Source: Setophaga petechia
Taxonomy: Eukaryota; Chordata; Aves; Passeriformes; Parulidae
DNA: 64,000 bases
Direction of reading: 5' to 3'
Assembly (NCBI GenBank): GCA_024362935.1
Contig: JANCRA010000005.1
Coordinates: 25,318,235-25,382,234, forward strand
Shown: in pieces, positions 51,579 to 63,890 of the stretch
Position numbering within the stretch: the first letter of the stretch is position 1
How the letters are laid out: each line of letters opens with the position of its first letter
The notes under the pieces: generated by a model
What the model was told of the DNA's origin: nothing
The model's database searches: none
The model's input: the letters and a program-made list of their open reading frames with translations, nothing else
Translations under genes and position numbers: made by a program

Positions 51579-52819
51579 GGCTTTAAGACTATATATGATT
51601 ATGTACTTGTATGTGGAGTTTTTCCCTTCTTTGTGTCTACAAAGTCATCCTCAGCTGTGGATGTGATTTGATATTAGGGGATGATACATGATCAAGATGG
51701 ATCAGAATTGGTAAGATGACTTTTTTTAAAAAAAAAACAAAAATACAGCAGCCATGTGCTGCTTCATAGGGAAAAAAGGGCATCCCAGGGCTTAACTTGA
51801 TTCTGTCTCAAATCTGCATTGTCTTCAACTGTATTGTCTGAATCCTGATTCCATACCCTAGGATTGAGAGGAGAAGCAAGAAAAAGTCCCTTGTCAACTC
51901 AGAGAATTTCAGCTTAGGCAGCTGCTTTTTCATGGCTGAAGTTCCCCAGGCACTTTCATCTCAACATGGAGCTGTTCTCATGCTGTTGGTACCAGCTGAG
52001 GTGTTCTGCAGCCTGTAGCAGCTGCCAGAGGGCTGAAATGGCTGGACGCCCCTGCCAGAGATTAAGGATGCCTTGAAAGTTCTGCACAGGCTCTTCACAT
52101 GAGGTACGTTGGTCATTTAACTGAAGCTGGTAACTCTTATTTTCACACACTATGCACAAGATAGATCTTTGTAGGATCAGGCTGTGGGTTGCAGTGAGAT
52201 CTGGGCAAGAGTGTTATGTTAGGTGGAATAGTTTTCAAAATAGATACTTCAGTGAAAAGGCATTAGTACAGGGAGAAGGAATAATGAAGCCTAAGATGGA
52301 AATTACAAGTTACTGTGAAGAAAAAGGAAAGAATAAAAGAACAAAATAGACAGAAAGGTGTAATAGAAATGGCAGGAATGAATCAATAAAAATACATGTG
52401 TACTGCATTCCAAAACATTTTGAATGCAGGTCTTAGTGTTTACAGCCAAGACAGCTCATGGATAATTGTCAGTCAGTTTTAGCATGTATTGAATTATAAA
52501 CCACATAGATGCCATTTTTAGAACCAGTCAGGTCATAACTTGCACTCACAGCTGAAAACTGAACAAATAAAAAGGATACCTCAGTTTCTCCTGCTGGAGC
52601 TGTACAGAGTAGCAAAAGACAAAGTTGGAGTGTATTGAGAGCTGGAAACTGAGTGACCACAGTTTGAGATCGTAGTCCTTCTGCCTTGGTGGTCTCCTGT
52701 GGTTTCCCCACAACAGCACTCCCTGGGACCTGGGCTCAAGTTAAAATCTGTTTTTCAGACTGCTCTATCTGTGTAAGGAAGTATGTGGAGCCACTTGACT
52801 GTTCATTAATTGTAATGAA

Positions 52820-53055
52820 CGAGACTGCGCCCTCCTGAGACCGGTATCCTGCTGTAAGCAGAGTGGGGTGCAGTGCCTTTCCGCACGGAGGCTCTCGGAG
52901 CTGCGCTGCCCCAGCAGCAGTTCAGTGACCTGCTGCAATGTGCTCTACCCGCGGCAGAGCATCACAGCCTCTCAGGCATGAGGAACGTGGCAGCCGGGCT
53001 GCTTGGGAAGCTCTCAGGAAGAAAAATGCCATTATCAAGATTGAAGTGGAGCTGA
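52820..53055. other. GC/CpG-enriched patch about 1.2 kb past PARD3B
   Basis: The segment contains GACTGCGCCC, GAGACCGGTA, TTTCCGCACGGAGG, CTCTCGGAGCTGCGC and CTACCCGCGGCAG, denser in CpG than its flanks. A 60-codon open frame crosses it without resembling any known protein. It may be a regulatory element or a noncoding-RNA start; nothing in the sequence decides this. Confidence 0.3.
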
Positions 53056-55102
53056 GCAGCTCCTGCAGCCTCCCAGAAGACGTTCAGGGCTTCTGGTAAG
53101 TCCCAGAGGATTCTGGCTTAAAGGCTCTGGAGGTCTCCTGAGGAAGGTACTCAGGCTCCCTTCGCTTGGTGTGCTCATCCCTACAGAGAAGGTATGTAGG
53201 TGCTGAGGCATGCCTTGGAAAAGGATGGAAACAAGACAGGAGGGATCCTAATTCCTAAGTGTGGGATCTGCTCCAGGGGGGACATCTTGGCTGATGGTTT
53301 TCTCAGTGATCTGACATAGGCAACCATAGAGATAGGATTGCTCTGGGAATGGGTAAGGAGAGGTGAGGGAGTGGAGAGTGGGAAATTATAAGAAGAGTCA
53401 AATGGAGCAAAGGAAAGGGGATGAGAAATTAAAATAGGTTGAAAAAGGGGGCAGGAGGTGTCAGTCCTGAACAGGAAATAGGTGGGAAAGAGAGGGGATT
53501 CTCCCCAGTGTGTGAAATTCACAAACCAACAAGGAAGGTGGAGCTCTGTGGTAATGCTCCCCAGTTTCTGTTTTGCATCCCAGAATTGTAACATCCCTCC
53601 ACTGTGTCCAGAGTCAAGACCAGGGACAAAGCAGCACAGAGCTACCTTGTGCCTGAGCAAGAAAGCGAAGGGCAAGTAGGAATTGCGAGGAAACCCATCA
53701 ATCAGTATGGGGAGAGAGACACCCATCACACATCCCTGCTCCCTCCCTAGATCACATGCTGGTACCCAGATCTCACAGCCTGTTCCACACACGCTTCCCT
53801 TCATCTCCCTGGGTACCACCACCATCACAGTCTCCTTTCCTGACTGCCTCTTTCATCCAGTGGTTCCCCCAATCGCTGATGTCCCCAAAGCCACGTGACC
53901 TTCAGAACAACTTTTGCTTTCACTGCTGAGGAGCCTCACATGCCATGTGCAAGTGTAGCTAACCAACACCAATAATTTTGCTGGCACCTGAAAGAGTCAA
54001 AGTATGTGGCCCCAGGACCACCCCGCATGGTATGGGGTGGGACTGTGCCTTCATTACATACAGGGACAAGTCATTTCTGAGTCAGTGCTTTGTGGGTATA
54101 GATTGTAAGAAAGACAAAGATTTCATCTGCTTTTTTGCTTGTCTAGAACAAACCTTTGACATGTGCAAAAGCTATTTTATTGCTGGCCTGGTACAAAAAT
54201 CCTGAACCAGTTTCAAGGGCCAAAAAGGTGATTATAGTCTTTAAAGCAGAATTAATTCTCAAACTGTTTCCAAAATATGCCTGACAAACTAACCCAAGCC
54301 AGATGAGTTGGCTGTGCTCATGGTAAAAGGAAACCTCTGTGCAGAGGAAACAGCCCTGCTTTGCTTTTCCAGAAGAATATCTGCATTTGAAAGAAATAAT
54401 TTATTGGGAAATATGTACAGTACAGTAAAATAGCAAAATGAGACATTCAATGAGGCTTCTATATAAAGCTGTGCCCTTTGCCTCTAGTGGATAATGAATA
54501 CAAATGATATAAAGAAGCAATGAACATTCAGTGTTTTATATTTAAAATACTTTTGTGTGGAAAACAATGTGGCACAGAAAAAGGACTGAAGGGTTCTCAA
54601 AGATAATGCCAGAAGCTGTGAGATGTTAGCAGCTTTGTCGTGTAAGTTTCAAGGTGTAGGTTTTTCATTTTCTCTTACGAATTGCAGAAGCAGTCGTGAA
54701 AACGGTCATTAAAATTCATGGCGAGGAAAGTAAACTTACATTAAAACCTACCCTGTTCTCTGAATTCTTGGTACTGACTAGGAAGTGTCTGCTTCTCAGC
54801 CAAAACCTTACCTACACAATCTGATTTAGTCTCTAGGCTCTGTTAAACTGGAGTTTTCATGCATCACATCCTTCAATCCACAGTACAAAAGGAAAAAAAA
54901 ACTTAAAAATTTCAACCTAGATTTTCAAACCAGCTAAGATGTTAAGAGGTTTGATTTGCCATATTTTTTCTAGGAATGAAAAGAGAAGAAAAAACAGCGC
55001 AAATATGAAGAGATTTGTTTATAAGTCAATAAAATTAAATAAACCTTCCTTCCCTTCCTCCTAGGTATAGATATGCATAATGTATATGTATATGTATGTG
55101 TG

Positions 55103-55128
55103 TACCTAAGTGTACACACACTTAGGTA
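55103..55128. repeat. Perfect short inverted repeat
   Basis: TACCTAAGTGT (55103-55113) and ACACTTAGGTA (55118-55128) are exact reverse complements around the 4-base loop ACAC. It sits at the edge of a TATATG/TATG microsatellite (about 55078-55103). It is too short for a microRNA precursor and probably arose from the repeat. Confidence 0.8.
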
Positions 55129-56214
55129 TTGCTGCTTTTGATCTAAAAGCAAGTTTACTTTAACAGCGTATTTCTAGCCTCTCCCTGAAGGAGTCAGTAT
55201 TTACAGCAATGTATGTATGAGAGGAAGGCAGTATAAATAGTGAGCACTTGGTTCATGAGTGGCTGGATGTGCTTTGCTGAGCCCTGCAAGCAAAACGAGG
55301 AGGCTGCTCTCAGAGCAGCATTTCCTTATGCTGCTTGTCACTCCAGTGCCTGCATCCCTGTAAGTGACAATTTGCAGAGGTGGGCTGTGTTTGCAGGGCA
55401 GCCCCTGCCCCAGGTGTGGAAAGGATTGGCAAGGCTGCTGCAGTGGGTGAGGGCTGCTGGGTGGGCACCAGGGCCATGGGGCAGCCACAGCGCTCAAGGC
55501 CCAGCCAGGATGGGCAGGGTGGGTGGCATTTCCAGGACATTGAAACCAGAGTATGAGTTAGAGCAGTTGTGGGGCTGCTCTTAAGACTGAAGCTGCCTGA
55601 CAGTCTGTTGGTTAATTCGGCAAGCGGAGGAAATCAAAGGCACTCTAAGCATGCTCAGTTTCCACTCTGTATTCACATTTGGCCAAATTAATCACAACTA
55701 ATTCAGTTAGTGGAGTGTTAGGTTCAAGAAGGGTATTTCTTACCTCTTCACAGAGGCACATGCACACATCCTCCTCACCATGGAGGATGCCTTTCCTACC
55801 CTCCGTTTTCATGCCTCTCTCCTCTCTGTTGAAAATAAACCCTCCAGGCCAGTCATTTTTCTTTATATATGGCAAGAGGACAGTAAGGCCTCAGTCCAGT
55901 GTGCATGTAATGCACTCCTGCCCCATCCCTCCCTCCTAGCACTTGGTCCCACCCCATCCCCATGTCCTTTCTCCTTCCCCAATTGTAGGGATTTTCATTG
56001 CTGTGAAAGGACAATGGAAACTGAGCTGCTATTGAAAAAAAGACTGATTTGTTTTTTCTTTGCTGGGCTGTTTTTGACATGGATCATTTCCCAACTCAGT
56101 TCCTTGGATTGCTTTGATGGCACAACAGAGTGGATGGAGCAGTAAGGGAACCAGGCTGGGGGTCAGGATGGGTTGGAGAGTGGTAAAACAAAAAAGGGAA
56201 AGAAAAAAGAAAAT

Positions 56215-56369
56215 AAAAAAGAAAGAGAAGAGAAAGAAAAGGAAAGGGAAAGGGAAAGGGAAAGGGAAAGGGAAAGGGAAAGGGAAAGGAAAGGAAAGGA
56301 AAGGAAAGGAAAGGAAAGGAAAGGAAAGGAAAGGAAAGGAAAGGAAAGGAAAGGAAGAAAAAAGAAAAA
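56215..56369. repeat. 155-bp pure purine tract with GGAAAG and GAAAG tandem repeats
   Basis: Every base from 56215 to 56369 is A or G on the + strand. Inside it, GGAAAG is repeated eight times (56241-56288) and passes directly into thirteen copies of GAAAG (56289-56353). Two Lys/Glu/Arg/Gly-rich ORFs across it are artefacts. Such mirror-like homopurine tracts can form triplex DNA and are usually length-polymorphic. Confidence 0.97.
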
Positions 56370-58301
56370 TGCTAAGTCACAGCCAAAGCACTGTGTATTA
56401 GGGGCTTGGATTTAAAAAGTCAAGCACCTTCTTCTGCAAGGGTTACATTCCTCTGCACATTTACTTTTGGCCAAATTTCCTGAGAGCAGAGGCAGCATTC
56501 ACCAAGTTTGATTTCTTTAGGCTCTCTCTTGTGGATTTTGTTCTGTGTTTAGCATTAGGAAAAGATGGGAAATCTTGAGGCTTCACATACATTGTGGATT
56601 TTTCCCTTCCTGGGGATTACTTGCACGTGGAGGCAGCAGGGAGCCCTGGGACCCCTTGCAGGTCAGGGGTAACACACACATCACTCACCTCGATGGTCTG
56701 GAATAGAGGTGCCCAGGAAGCAGGGCAGTCATGGGCTCAGTTATGGAGGGCGCACTGAGGTTTCCATGTACTTGGGCTTCCTCAGCTCAGGACAGCTGCT
56801 CCCAAAGATTCCTGTGAGAGGGGGACAGGGGTCTGCAAGGGTGCAACCAGCAGGTCCCAAAGCGTGGTCAGGGTGCTCACTGTCACAGCCCAACTCTGTC
56901 ACAGGGGATTTTCTGTAGGACTTTTTTGTCCTGCTGGCAGGGGCCTGCTCAGGGATGCCAGCAAATGATTCAAGTCACCCTGTAACATGGTTTGTATCAG
57001 TCATGGATTTGGCCAGCAGCAGTGACATTCAGCTAATGCTCCCCCAGCCTTGGAGATAAGAGGGGAGCATGTCTGCCAGCTGAGTTTCAGGTCCTCCCTG
57101 GCCCTGCAAACTCTGAGAGAACAATAGGAGCCCTTGGCATACACAGGTAGTTGTTTGGGGCAGTGTTTCAAGGAGGGCAGCTTTTGTTTTGGCTGTTTGG
57201 TTACATGTCTCCTCTTGGATGTTTATGCTGAACAAAAAGCACTTGTTCTCTCACCGACTTCAATGAGCTTTAGTCCAGCTGGATTTGTGCTTTAGGTGTA
57301 AAGTGCCAACAAATACCGCCATCAGCAGCCCCATGCAGAGAGAGCCTGGGGACAGTACTGGCCTGGGCACACCCTGCTGTCAGTGTGCTCTCAGGAGCAG
57401 GAATGAAAACACAATTTGCAAACATCCTCACTGGAGTGGGTCTGGGTACCAAGCCCAAAGGGCAGCTCTTGGGGCTCTCTGTACTGGGGAATGCTTTGAT
57501 GCATTGTGTGCCCAGGATGTTCAAGTTTATCCTGTAGCTGCCAAGTAACCTGCTTGTCTGCTTTAATTTGCTAAGCCTTTTTATTTTTAAGAAATCCTTT
57601 ATTTATTTAAAAACTGCACATTTCCAATTAGTTCACTCTGGTCCTTTCTTGCCCTTCTCCCACACATCCTATAGCGGGAGCCTCAGCTCACAAGCTGGAG
57701 CACCAGTCAGGGTGCAAATATAAAATATAAAATAGGCCCAACAGCTGCCAAGCACAGACAGGCACATTGAGTGGGTGCCTGTACAGGGCAGGCAGGCTCC
57801 AGAGACAGTGATTCAGCGGCAGGCAGACAAACATGCAGGCTCCTGCCAGGTCTGTGTGCAGGGGAGGGCAGTGGGGTTGCCAGGGGCTGCGTGCCTGGGG
57901 TCCCAGGCCCTACGGAGCTGCCCTGGCACTTTGTGTCAGCACTGGAAGATTATTAAGCAGGGCATGGGTTCAGTTTACTTTTACCCCTGCTGTCAGCCTT
58001 CATAAGCCAAGATGTTTTAAGTTGTCCTTATCCTCAAATTAATAAATTCTGCTCTGTAAGAGTGTAAACACAGGAAAATAACTCGACTAGGAAAAAACAC
58101 CGAAAAATTCAGACTGGTGCTGTGCAGTAAGGACATTCCTTTTCCTGACAGGATATGGGATCAGAGTTTAAAAATATGCATTATGAGAGGTGTGTTGGGG
58201 TTAAGGGGGTCAGTAGAGAAATCAAGCCCATTGTTGGCTGAGCAGGAGAGGCTGAGAGGGGAGACAGTTCAGCAGCAGGTGCCGGCAGTGTCTCTGAAGC
58301 C

Positions 58302-58343
58302 ATGGCTGCCGGTGGGCGAGGAGGCCGCGCAGGCCCGGCTGAG
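58302..58343 (+). other. Candidate short first coding exon (weak)
   Basis: GCCATGG at 58299-58305 is a strong Kozak context. Fourteen open codons reading MAAGGRGGRAGPAE follow and end at GAG before a consensus donor GTGAGT (58344-58349). The patch is GC- and CpG-rich, and TTTAAAAATATGC lies about 130 bases upstream. No matching next exon was found and the peptide is low complexity, so chance is likely. Confidence 0.2.
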
Positions 58344-61300
58344 GTGAGTCTGGGCCGGGCTGCAGGGCTGCCCATAGCCAGGGCCCAGGGCAGCTGTGGG
58401 CAGTGGCCCCACAGAGCTGCTGCCCCGCAGGCACGGTGCCAGCCGGCCTCAGGGGCAACCCCACATGGGCAGCCCCACATGGTGGGTACAATTGCCGTGA
58501 GCAAACACTTTCCTCACACTTGGGGACACAGGGGATGGATGGCATGTTATGCCCCATGACTGTGGGCTGGTAAGGAGAGCCTTCAGCCTCCTCAGGCAGC
58601 TTCCACACAGGCAGGGGAAGATCCATGGTTGTGAACAACCTCTCCTCTTACTCATGTGTCCCAGTGACATAGTATCTGCTCCAAATGCAAACCTCCTCTT
58701 GGGATGTAGCCGATTTTCCCCCTGACAGAAGTTGGTCATGGAGAGAGTAACCCTGGTGTGGGTGAATTTTTACTTCTGTCTGTGAGGGTCCCCTCTGTCA
58801 GAGACACAGCACACACAGGACTGGCTGAGCAAGTGGCTGGCTGCCACCATGCAGCCCCCAGGCCACACCAGGAGAGAGGTGGGATCCAGGCAGCAGGCCT
58901 GCCGACAAAGCCAGGAAGCTGTTGCTGGTCAGGCATTTCAGGGGAGGGCATGATTTCCACAACAATAAACACATCTGATTATTTGATTAGAGGGAAGACA
59001 AGGTCCCCAGGAGGAGGTCCTCACACACAAAAGACAAATAACTTTTGCTCCCGCTGGCAGTGGCAGGGCAGGAAGATGAGGGCAATGTCCTATTGAGGCT
59101 TTGATCAGCCAGGGTCAAGCATGCAAGCTAACATGGCTGAAGAGGTTCAGGCTGTGGTCCCACTGCAGGACAGTGCCTAGCCCTCTCCCAGCCCTCCACT
59201 TGTCTTTTCTGCAGTTTTTCAGCCCTGTATAGGAAGCAATGTGGGAGCCTCCTGAGACAGATCCTGCATCTCCTGGCTTCAGAAAGGCCATGTCCACTCC
59301 GAGCTTCTCAGTGCCGGGTATCACAGCACATCGCTCTACTTCTGCCCCTTGCTCATCTGCATGTCTGGGAAAAACCAGTGATAGAGGCTTCTTGGTCCCA
59401 TGGCATGCCTTTTGCCATGGTGCAAGCAGAGGGATGTTGAGATGCAGCAGTTGGAAGACAGGAGAGTGTTAGAAGGGCAGAGAAGGTAATTTTCCAGTTC
59501 CATTTCTCCTGGACTTAGTCTGGCCATAGTCATGGGCACTTGGGGATTTTCCTGGCTCCTGGAAGGTTGGGCTGCCCCCTTTCATCCTGCTATAAGAGAC
59601 CCTGGGGACTCTGCATTTAAAGGGATGGTTCTTAATGGTGCCAGCAACTGTACATCCTGTGATGAACTGATGGTCCTGGATGGAGGCTGGATAAAGTGTT
59701 CAGTGTAGATGTTTTACAGCTGCTCTATGCCTTCATAAGACAGGTGGCCCCAAACTTCAGTGCCTCAGTACCTTGACCCACATGAATCCCTCATGCAGAA
59801 GAGCCCCGGAGCAGGAAGGCTCTGTATATATAGAAAAGGGCTTGAAGATCTGAGCTGTACTTTTACTTTCCCTTGGACTGTATGCGTAAAAGTAACCTGT
59901 ATTTGGCCCACAGAGCTGTAGTGCTTGGAAGTGAGAGCAAGAAAGAGATGATTTTGCACTTGGAGACCAGAGTTCTCCAAGATCTTTACAAACACAACAC
60001 AACCCTTTCAAGTGGGAGAGACCCTTGCTGATCTCCTGTATCAGGGGGAGCACTGGCTGAACACAAAAAATCACTGGTACTCCAAAAAACAAGGTAAGCA
60101 AAGAAAAAAACTTGTTTCAAATACAGGTTTCTACAGAGAGTTGTACTGCATAGGTGCAGTATGTAGATCAATGGGTGGGCAAGCTCTGAGATTCTGGTCC
60201 TAGGTTTTGTCTAAGAGTTTATTTAATATATGAAAAAAATCTACTTCTCCCTTTGATATGTATACTCTGTGAGAATTTCTGTGCAGACATAGATGGAATA
60301 GGCTGGAGCACTGGAAGTTTGTGCTGTGCATGCTTCATAGCTTCTCTCAGTCCCCAAGCACTTTGCAAGCTGTCTGAGTGGCCAAGGCCACAAGGAAATG
60401 CTTGCCAGTCTGTTTGTCATCTCACACCCTCAGTAAATCATCCCAGTATCATCTGGCTCAGAGCTCTTAGAAATCTGGGCAACCTTGACAGAAAGTGTGG
60501 GTAATGGGCTGGGAAATCCAGCAGAAAAGTTTTAGGGAACATGAGACCACAAGATACGAGTCTTCCCTGATCTGCCACAAGACCTTAGGTCTCTGCCCAA
60601 GAGTGCAGCTAGAAAGCAGCCCCTTAAATGGATGCCACATCAGAGATATTGACTTACCAGTGGCCTGGGTACAATTACCCATGAAACTTCAACCTGGGAT
60701 ATGAGTATCAATAAGAGATAAACATTCCCATCTGCAGCCTGCCCCTCCGAGATGTCTTCTCTGTTTATAGAAAAGAAGGGGGTGGTGAACGTCTGTTAAA
60801 ATGTGTAACTTCCTGGCTTCATCTTTGAGGAGTCATGTCTTTTAGTGAGACTTGTCAATCAAAACTGTCTAATGGCACAGCGGTCAGTGCTCCTTGCAGG
60901 GACTGTGGCAAAGGAACAGGGATGCTACAAATAACTTTTCTGTCCCAAAATATTTTGACTTATTTGAGGGTCTATATGTAAAGGGAGCACTAATACTTCA
61001 TGTGGCTGGTGCTTTGCAACCAGTGCACCCCTGGGGAGGCAGAGATCTCTGGAAGCCTGCAGAGAGAGTAGAGGAGGGAAACCATGACCTCAGGGAGCAA
61101 AGAAAATTTTGCAAAGCAAAAAGATATGCTAGTGTAACCTCCCATAACTACCAGCTCTGAGGCGATTGCCAGAAGAATCACTAGGTTCGGCTTAAGTTAA
61201 TGAAAAAAACAGGGAAGAAAGTTGTTCTTTCCAACCTGCACCCACATTCTCATTTACCTTGGGCAAAAATAAAACATGCCTAGATATGAATTCTGTACCA

Positions 61301-63814
61301 GAAGTAGTATTTTATACCAACTCACAGAGGGTAAATGACTTCTTGTGGTATATAGCAGTGGGAATTCAGTCATGTAATGTAATAACAAGAAAGGATTTTT
61401 AGATTTGTCTTAGAAACCCTGCTAGCTCAGACATTATAAAAAAGAATGCCAAACTTTTAAATCTCTGTGAACACAAGACAAGAGTAAAAGTTCCTTAAAG
61501 AGAGTGAAATATGTCTCCAGTTTGAGAAGACCTGTCTATTTTGAAAAATTACTGCAGTAAACATGGGCAAACAGCACCTCACATCTGAACAGCACATTAC
61601 TGTTCCTCAGCTCTTTACTTGTGTAATTAAATGCTGCATTAAATGCTTAACCAACAACTTCGCTTAATATACATTTCCTTAGTCATTTGCATGGGATGTG
61701 ACAGCACCAGATCAAGCCTCAATCAAGACATCCAAGCAAAATCACAAAGCAATCAGCAAGGAAAAGTCTTCTAGTGCTGCCTCTTGGGGTGAAACAGCAA
61801 CACAACACAGCAGACCAGGATGGGACATGAAAAATACAGAATGCACTTAGAACTGACAGCCATAGTGTAATGTGACCCCAGTCACATTGGTATTTGATTA
61901 GCAAACACGACTGGGAAACAGCCCTGCTTTTAGGAGAAAGAAATCTTTCATATCCCCTACAATCAAGCCCTCAGCTTTGTTTTATCAGGGAGATGGCATC
62001 TGAATGCTTCAGCAGAACGGGCTGTTTTACGAGGGCACATTGCCCCCCGTGTGTCCCTGTGCACAGGACTTTCTCCAGTGGGGCCAGATGAAGGAGAAGC
62101 AGCCTGCAGCAGTCCCTAGGAGATCTGTGCCAGACTCTGGTGGCTTGGGAGCCTCCCAAGTGCCCACTGTGTGCAAGGCTGAGACCGTCACACTGTAGAG
62201 AGGGAGAGCTTGTGAATTTGTGTGCCAGGCTTTTTAGTTTGGTTATTGGAAGGTGACTGGCAGGTAAGGGGAACACAAAATTTGTGTGCTGCTGCAGGGT
62301 CACCATCCCAAGCCACCCGCGTTGAGCTCCATCTCTCTCTGTGGGGTCTAACAGGAGGACAACCAACAAGTCCTCTTCTCCTTCACCTCCTCCTCCCAAG
62401 GCTGCAGATCGTGAGTTCGTCCAGCACAAGAGCAAGGACACTTGTTAGCCTCTCTAGGGAGGAACTCAGGATAGCCAACCATCATGAAAGAATCTTTTTA
62501 GGGGACAAAATTAGAGGCTCCAGCTTTCCTCTTCCCCCTCCTCACCCACCTTTCCCCCCTGCTGCTGCACCACACGTCTGAAATACTTTATTTCAATCAG
62601 CTTTGTTTTGCTTCTGAAATCTGCCTCACTCCCTCTGTCCAGACATTTCATTTCCCTTGGAGACAGGTAAATAAGTAAATAACCATAGTCAAAGCCCTGT
62701 GTGAGTACCGAAGCCTGGAGTGCTAGGAAGCAACTAGTGTGTCTGATTTTGCAGTGAAAGTCCAGGTGCAATCTTGGCAGCACGGCTACTGTCTGCCTTT
62801 CAAGCAGATGTCTTCATCTAAAGCCCCCGCCACCACCCCACTCCCTTTGTGCATCCTCACGGGGAGGACGGGAGTGGGAGACAATATAAATTAATATCCA
62901 TTGGAATGACAGCAGCTGGTGCCTTGCATAGCTGCAAACACGTGTCTTAGAAGTAGGGTGATTAGTCGTAAAACTGTAGAGCTGAATGTTTATGCTTGAT
63001 CAATTACAGGAAAACAATAGATGGTGTTTTTGTCCAAGTGGGAGGAGTGAGGGGAGGGAGGCTTCAACCATGAGATGATTTTATTCTTTTTTGTAATGAT
63101 AGCTTCAAAGAATATGGGGTCTAGCTACCAAAGAGGCTGGCAAACAGCAGCTTCTGAGAAACCCACTGGTTGCAGGCAGCATTTAGCAGTCTAAACCTCA
63201 CACAGATCTTTTTTTTCCAAACTTCTTAACATTTATGAGGGATGGATTCAGATGGATTCAAAGCAAGGAGCATGTGGGAATGAATTAGGCAAAGCTTTCT
63301 AGTGCACAAGCATGTATGCATTATATGTAGAGGCCTTCAGCTGGAAGGAGTAATTTTATGGCTGTTTCTATACTTAGAGCCTCTCCTACTGCCCCAGTTA
63401 AGCAGAAATGCTCCTGTCAGAGCAGTGTCATGTTAGTGGCTGCAGTGTGGCACAGGACTGTGCCTTCGGCTCCAGCTCTAATTCCTTAGCAGCACTAATT
63501 GCAAACACAGTCTGTGTCACTCCCCACATCCGCAGAAAAAAAAAAAGAGTTACATTTTGCAATATTTCTAATGGAAATGCTAATGGGATGAACAGCAATA
63601 TGAGGCCAGTGGGTGACCCAGCAATTTCATCTGTGCTGGCAACGGATGACCATCTAAACCATGTTCGGGTAATTCTTCCTCTCATTAGCAGTACAATAAC
63701 TCATACACACAAATCCATAGGCATTTGCTATAATTTTTTAACATGGCTGGAAATAGAAGTAAGCACATGCCGTATGCAAGCGTTACAGCATGTGTTGGCT
63801 GTAAATCTGTCTGG

Positions 63815-63890
63815 AAGTGGCCTGATTCTGTTCCTGGTTAAAGCAGTGGGAATTTTGCCATTGACTTCAATAGAAGCAGGATGGGATTTT
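63815..63890. repeat. Old palindromic interspersed repeat relic
   Basis: CCTGATTCTGTTCC at the left pairs roughly with the reverse complement of the right end, TAGAAGCAGGAT. The centre holds GTGGGAATTTTGCCATTGAC and TTCAATAG, a phrase I recall from many bird, crocodile and turtle sequences. It is probably a non-autonomous DNA element; the family is not determined. Confidence 0.55.

Larger units (their letters stand above)
47303..51600 (+). other. PARD3B: Probable PARD3B 3' untranslated region
   Basis: Sequence from the stop codon to the first strong poly(A) site arrangement is about 4.3 kb. ORFs inside it (for example near 47.7-48.6 kb) are not conserved-looking and lie in a GC-rich part. 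A weaker AATAAA at 49897-49902 lacks a clear GT-rich downstream element and could give a shorter form. A genomic A20 at 50136-50155 sits inside. The end is inferred; RNA evidence is not available here. Confidence 0.6.

Noticed and set aside
56114..56415. Two Lys/Glu/Gly/Arg repeat ORFs
   Set aside because: They are translations of the GGAAAG/GAAAG tandem repeat.
58181..58739. Several overlapping ORFs around 58.2-58.7 kb
   Set aside because: Same composition effect; only the short ATG-to-donor segment was kept, as a weak candidate.
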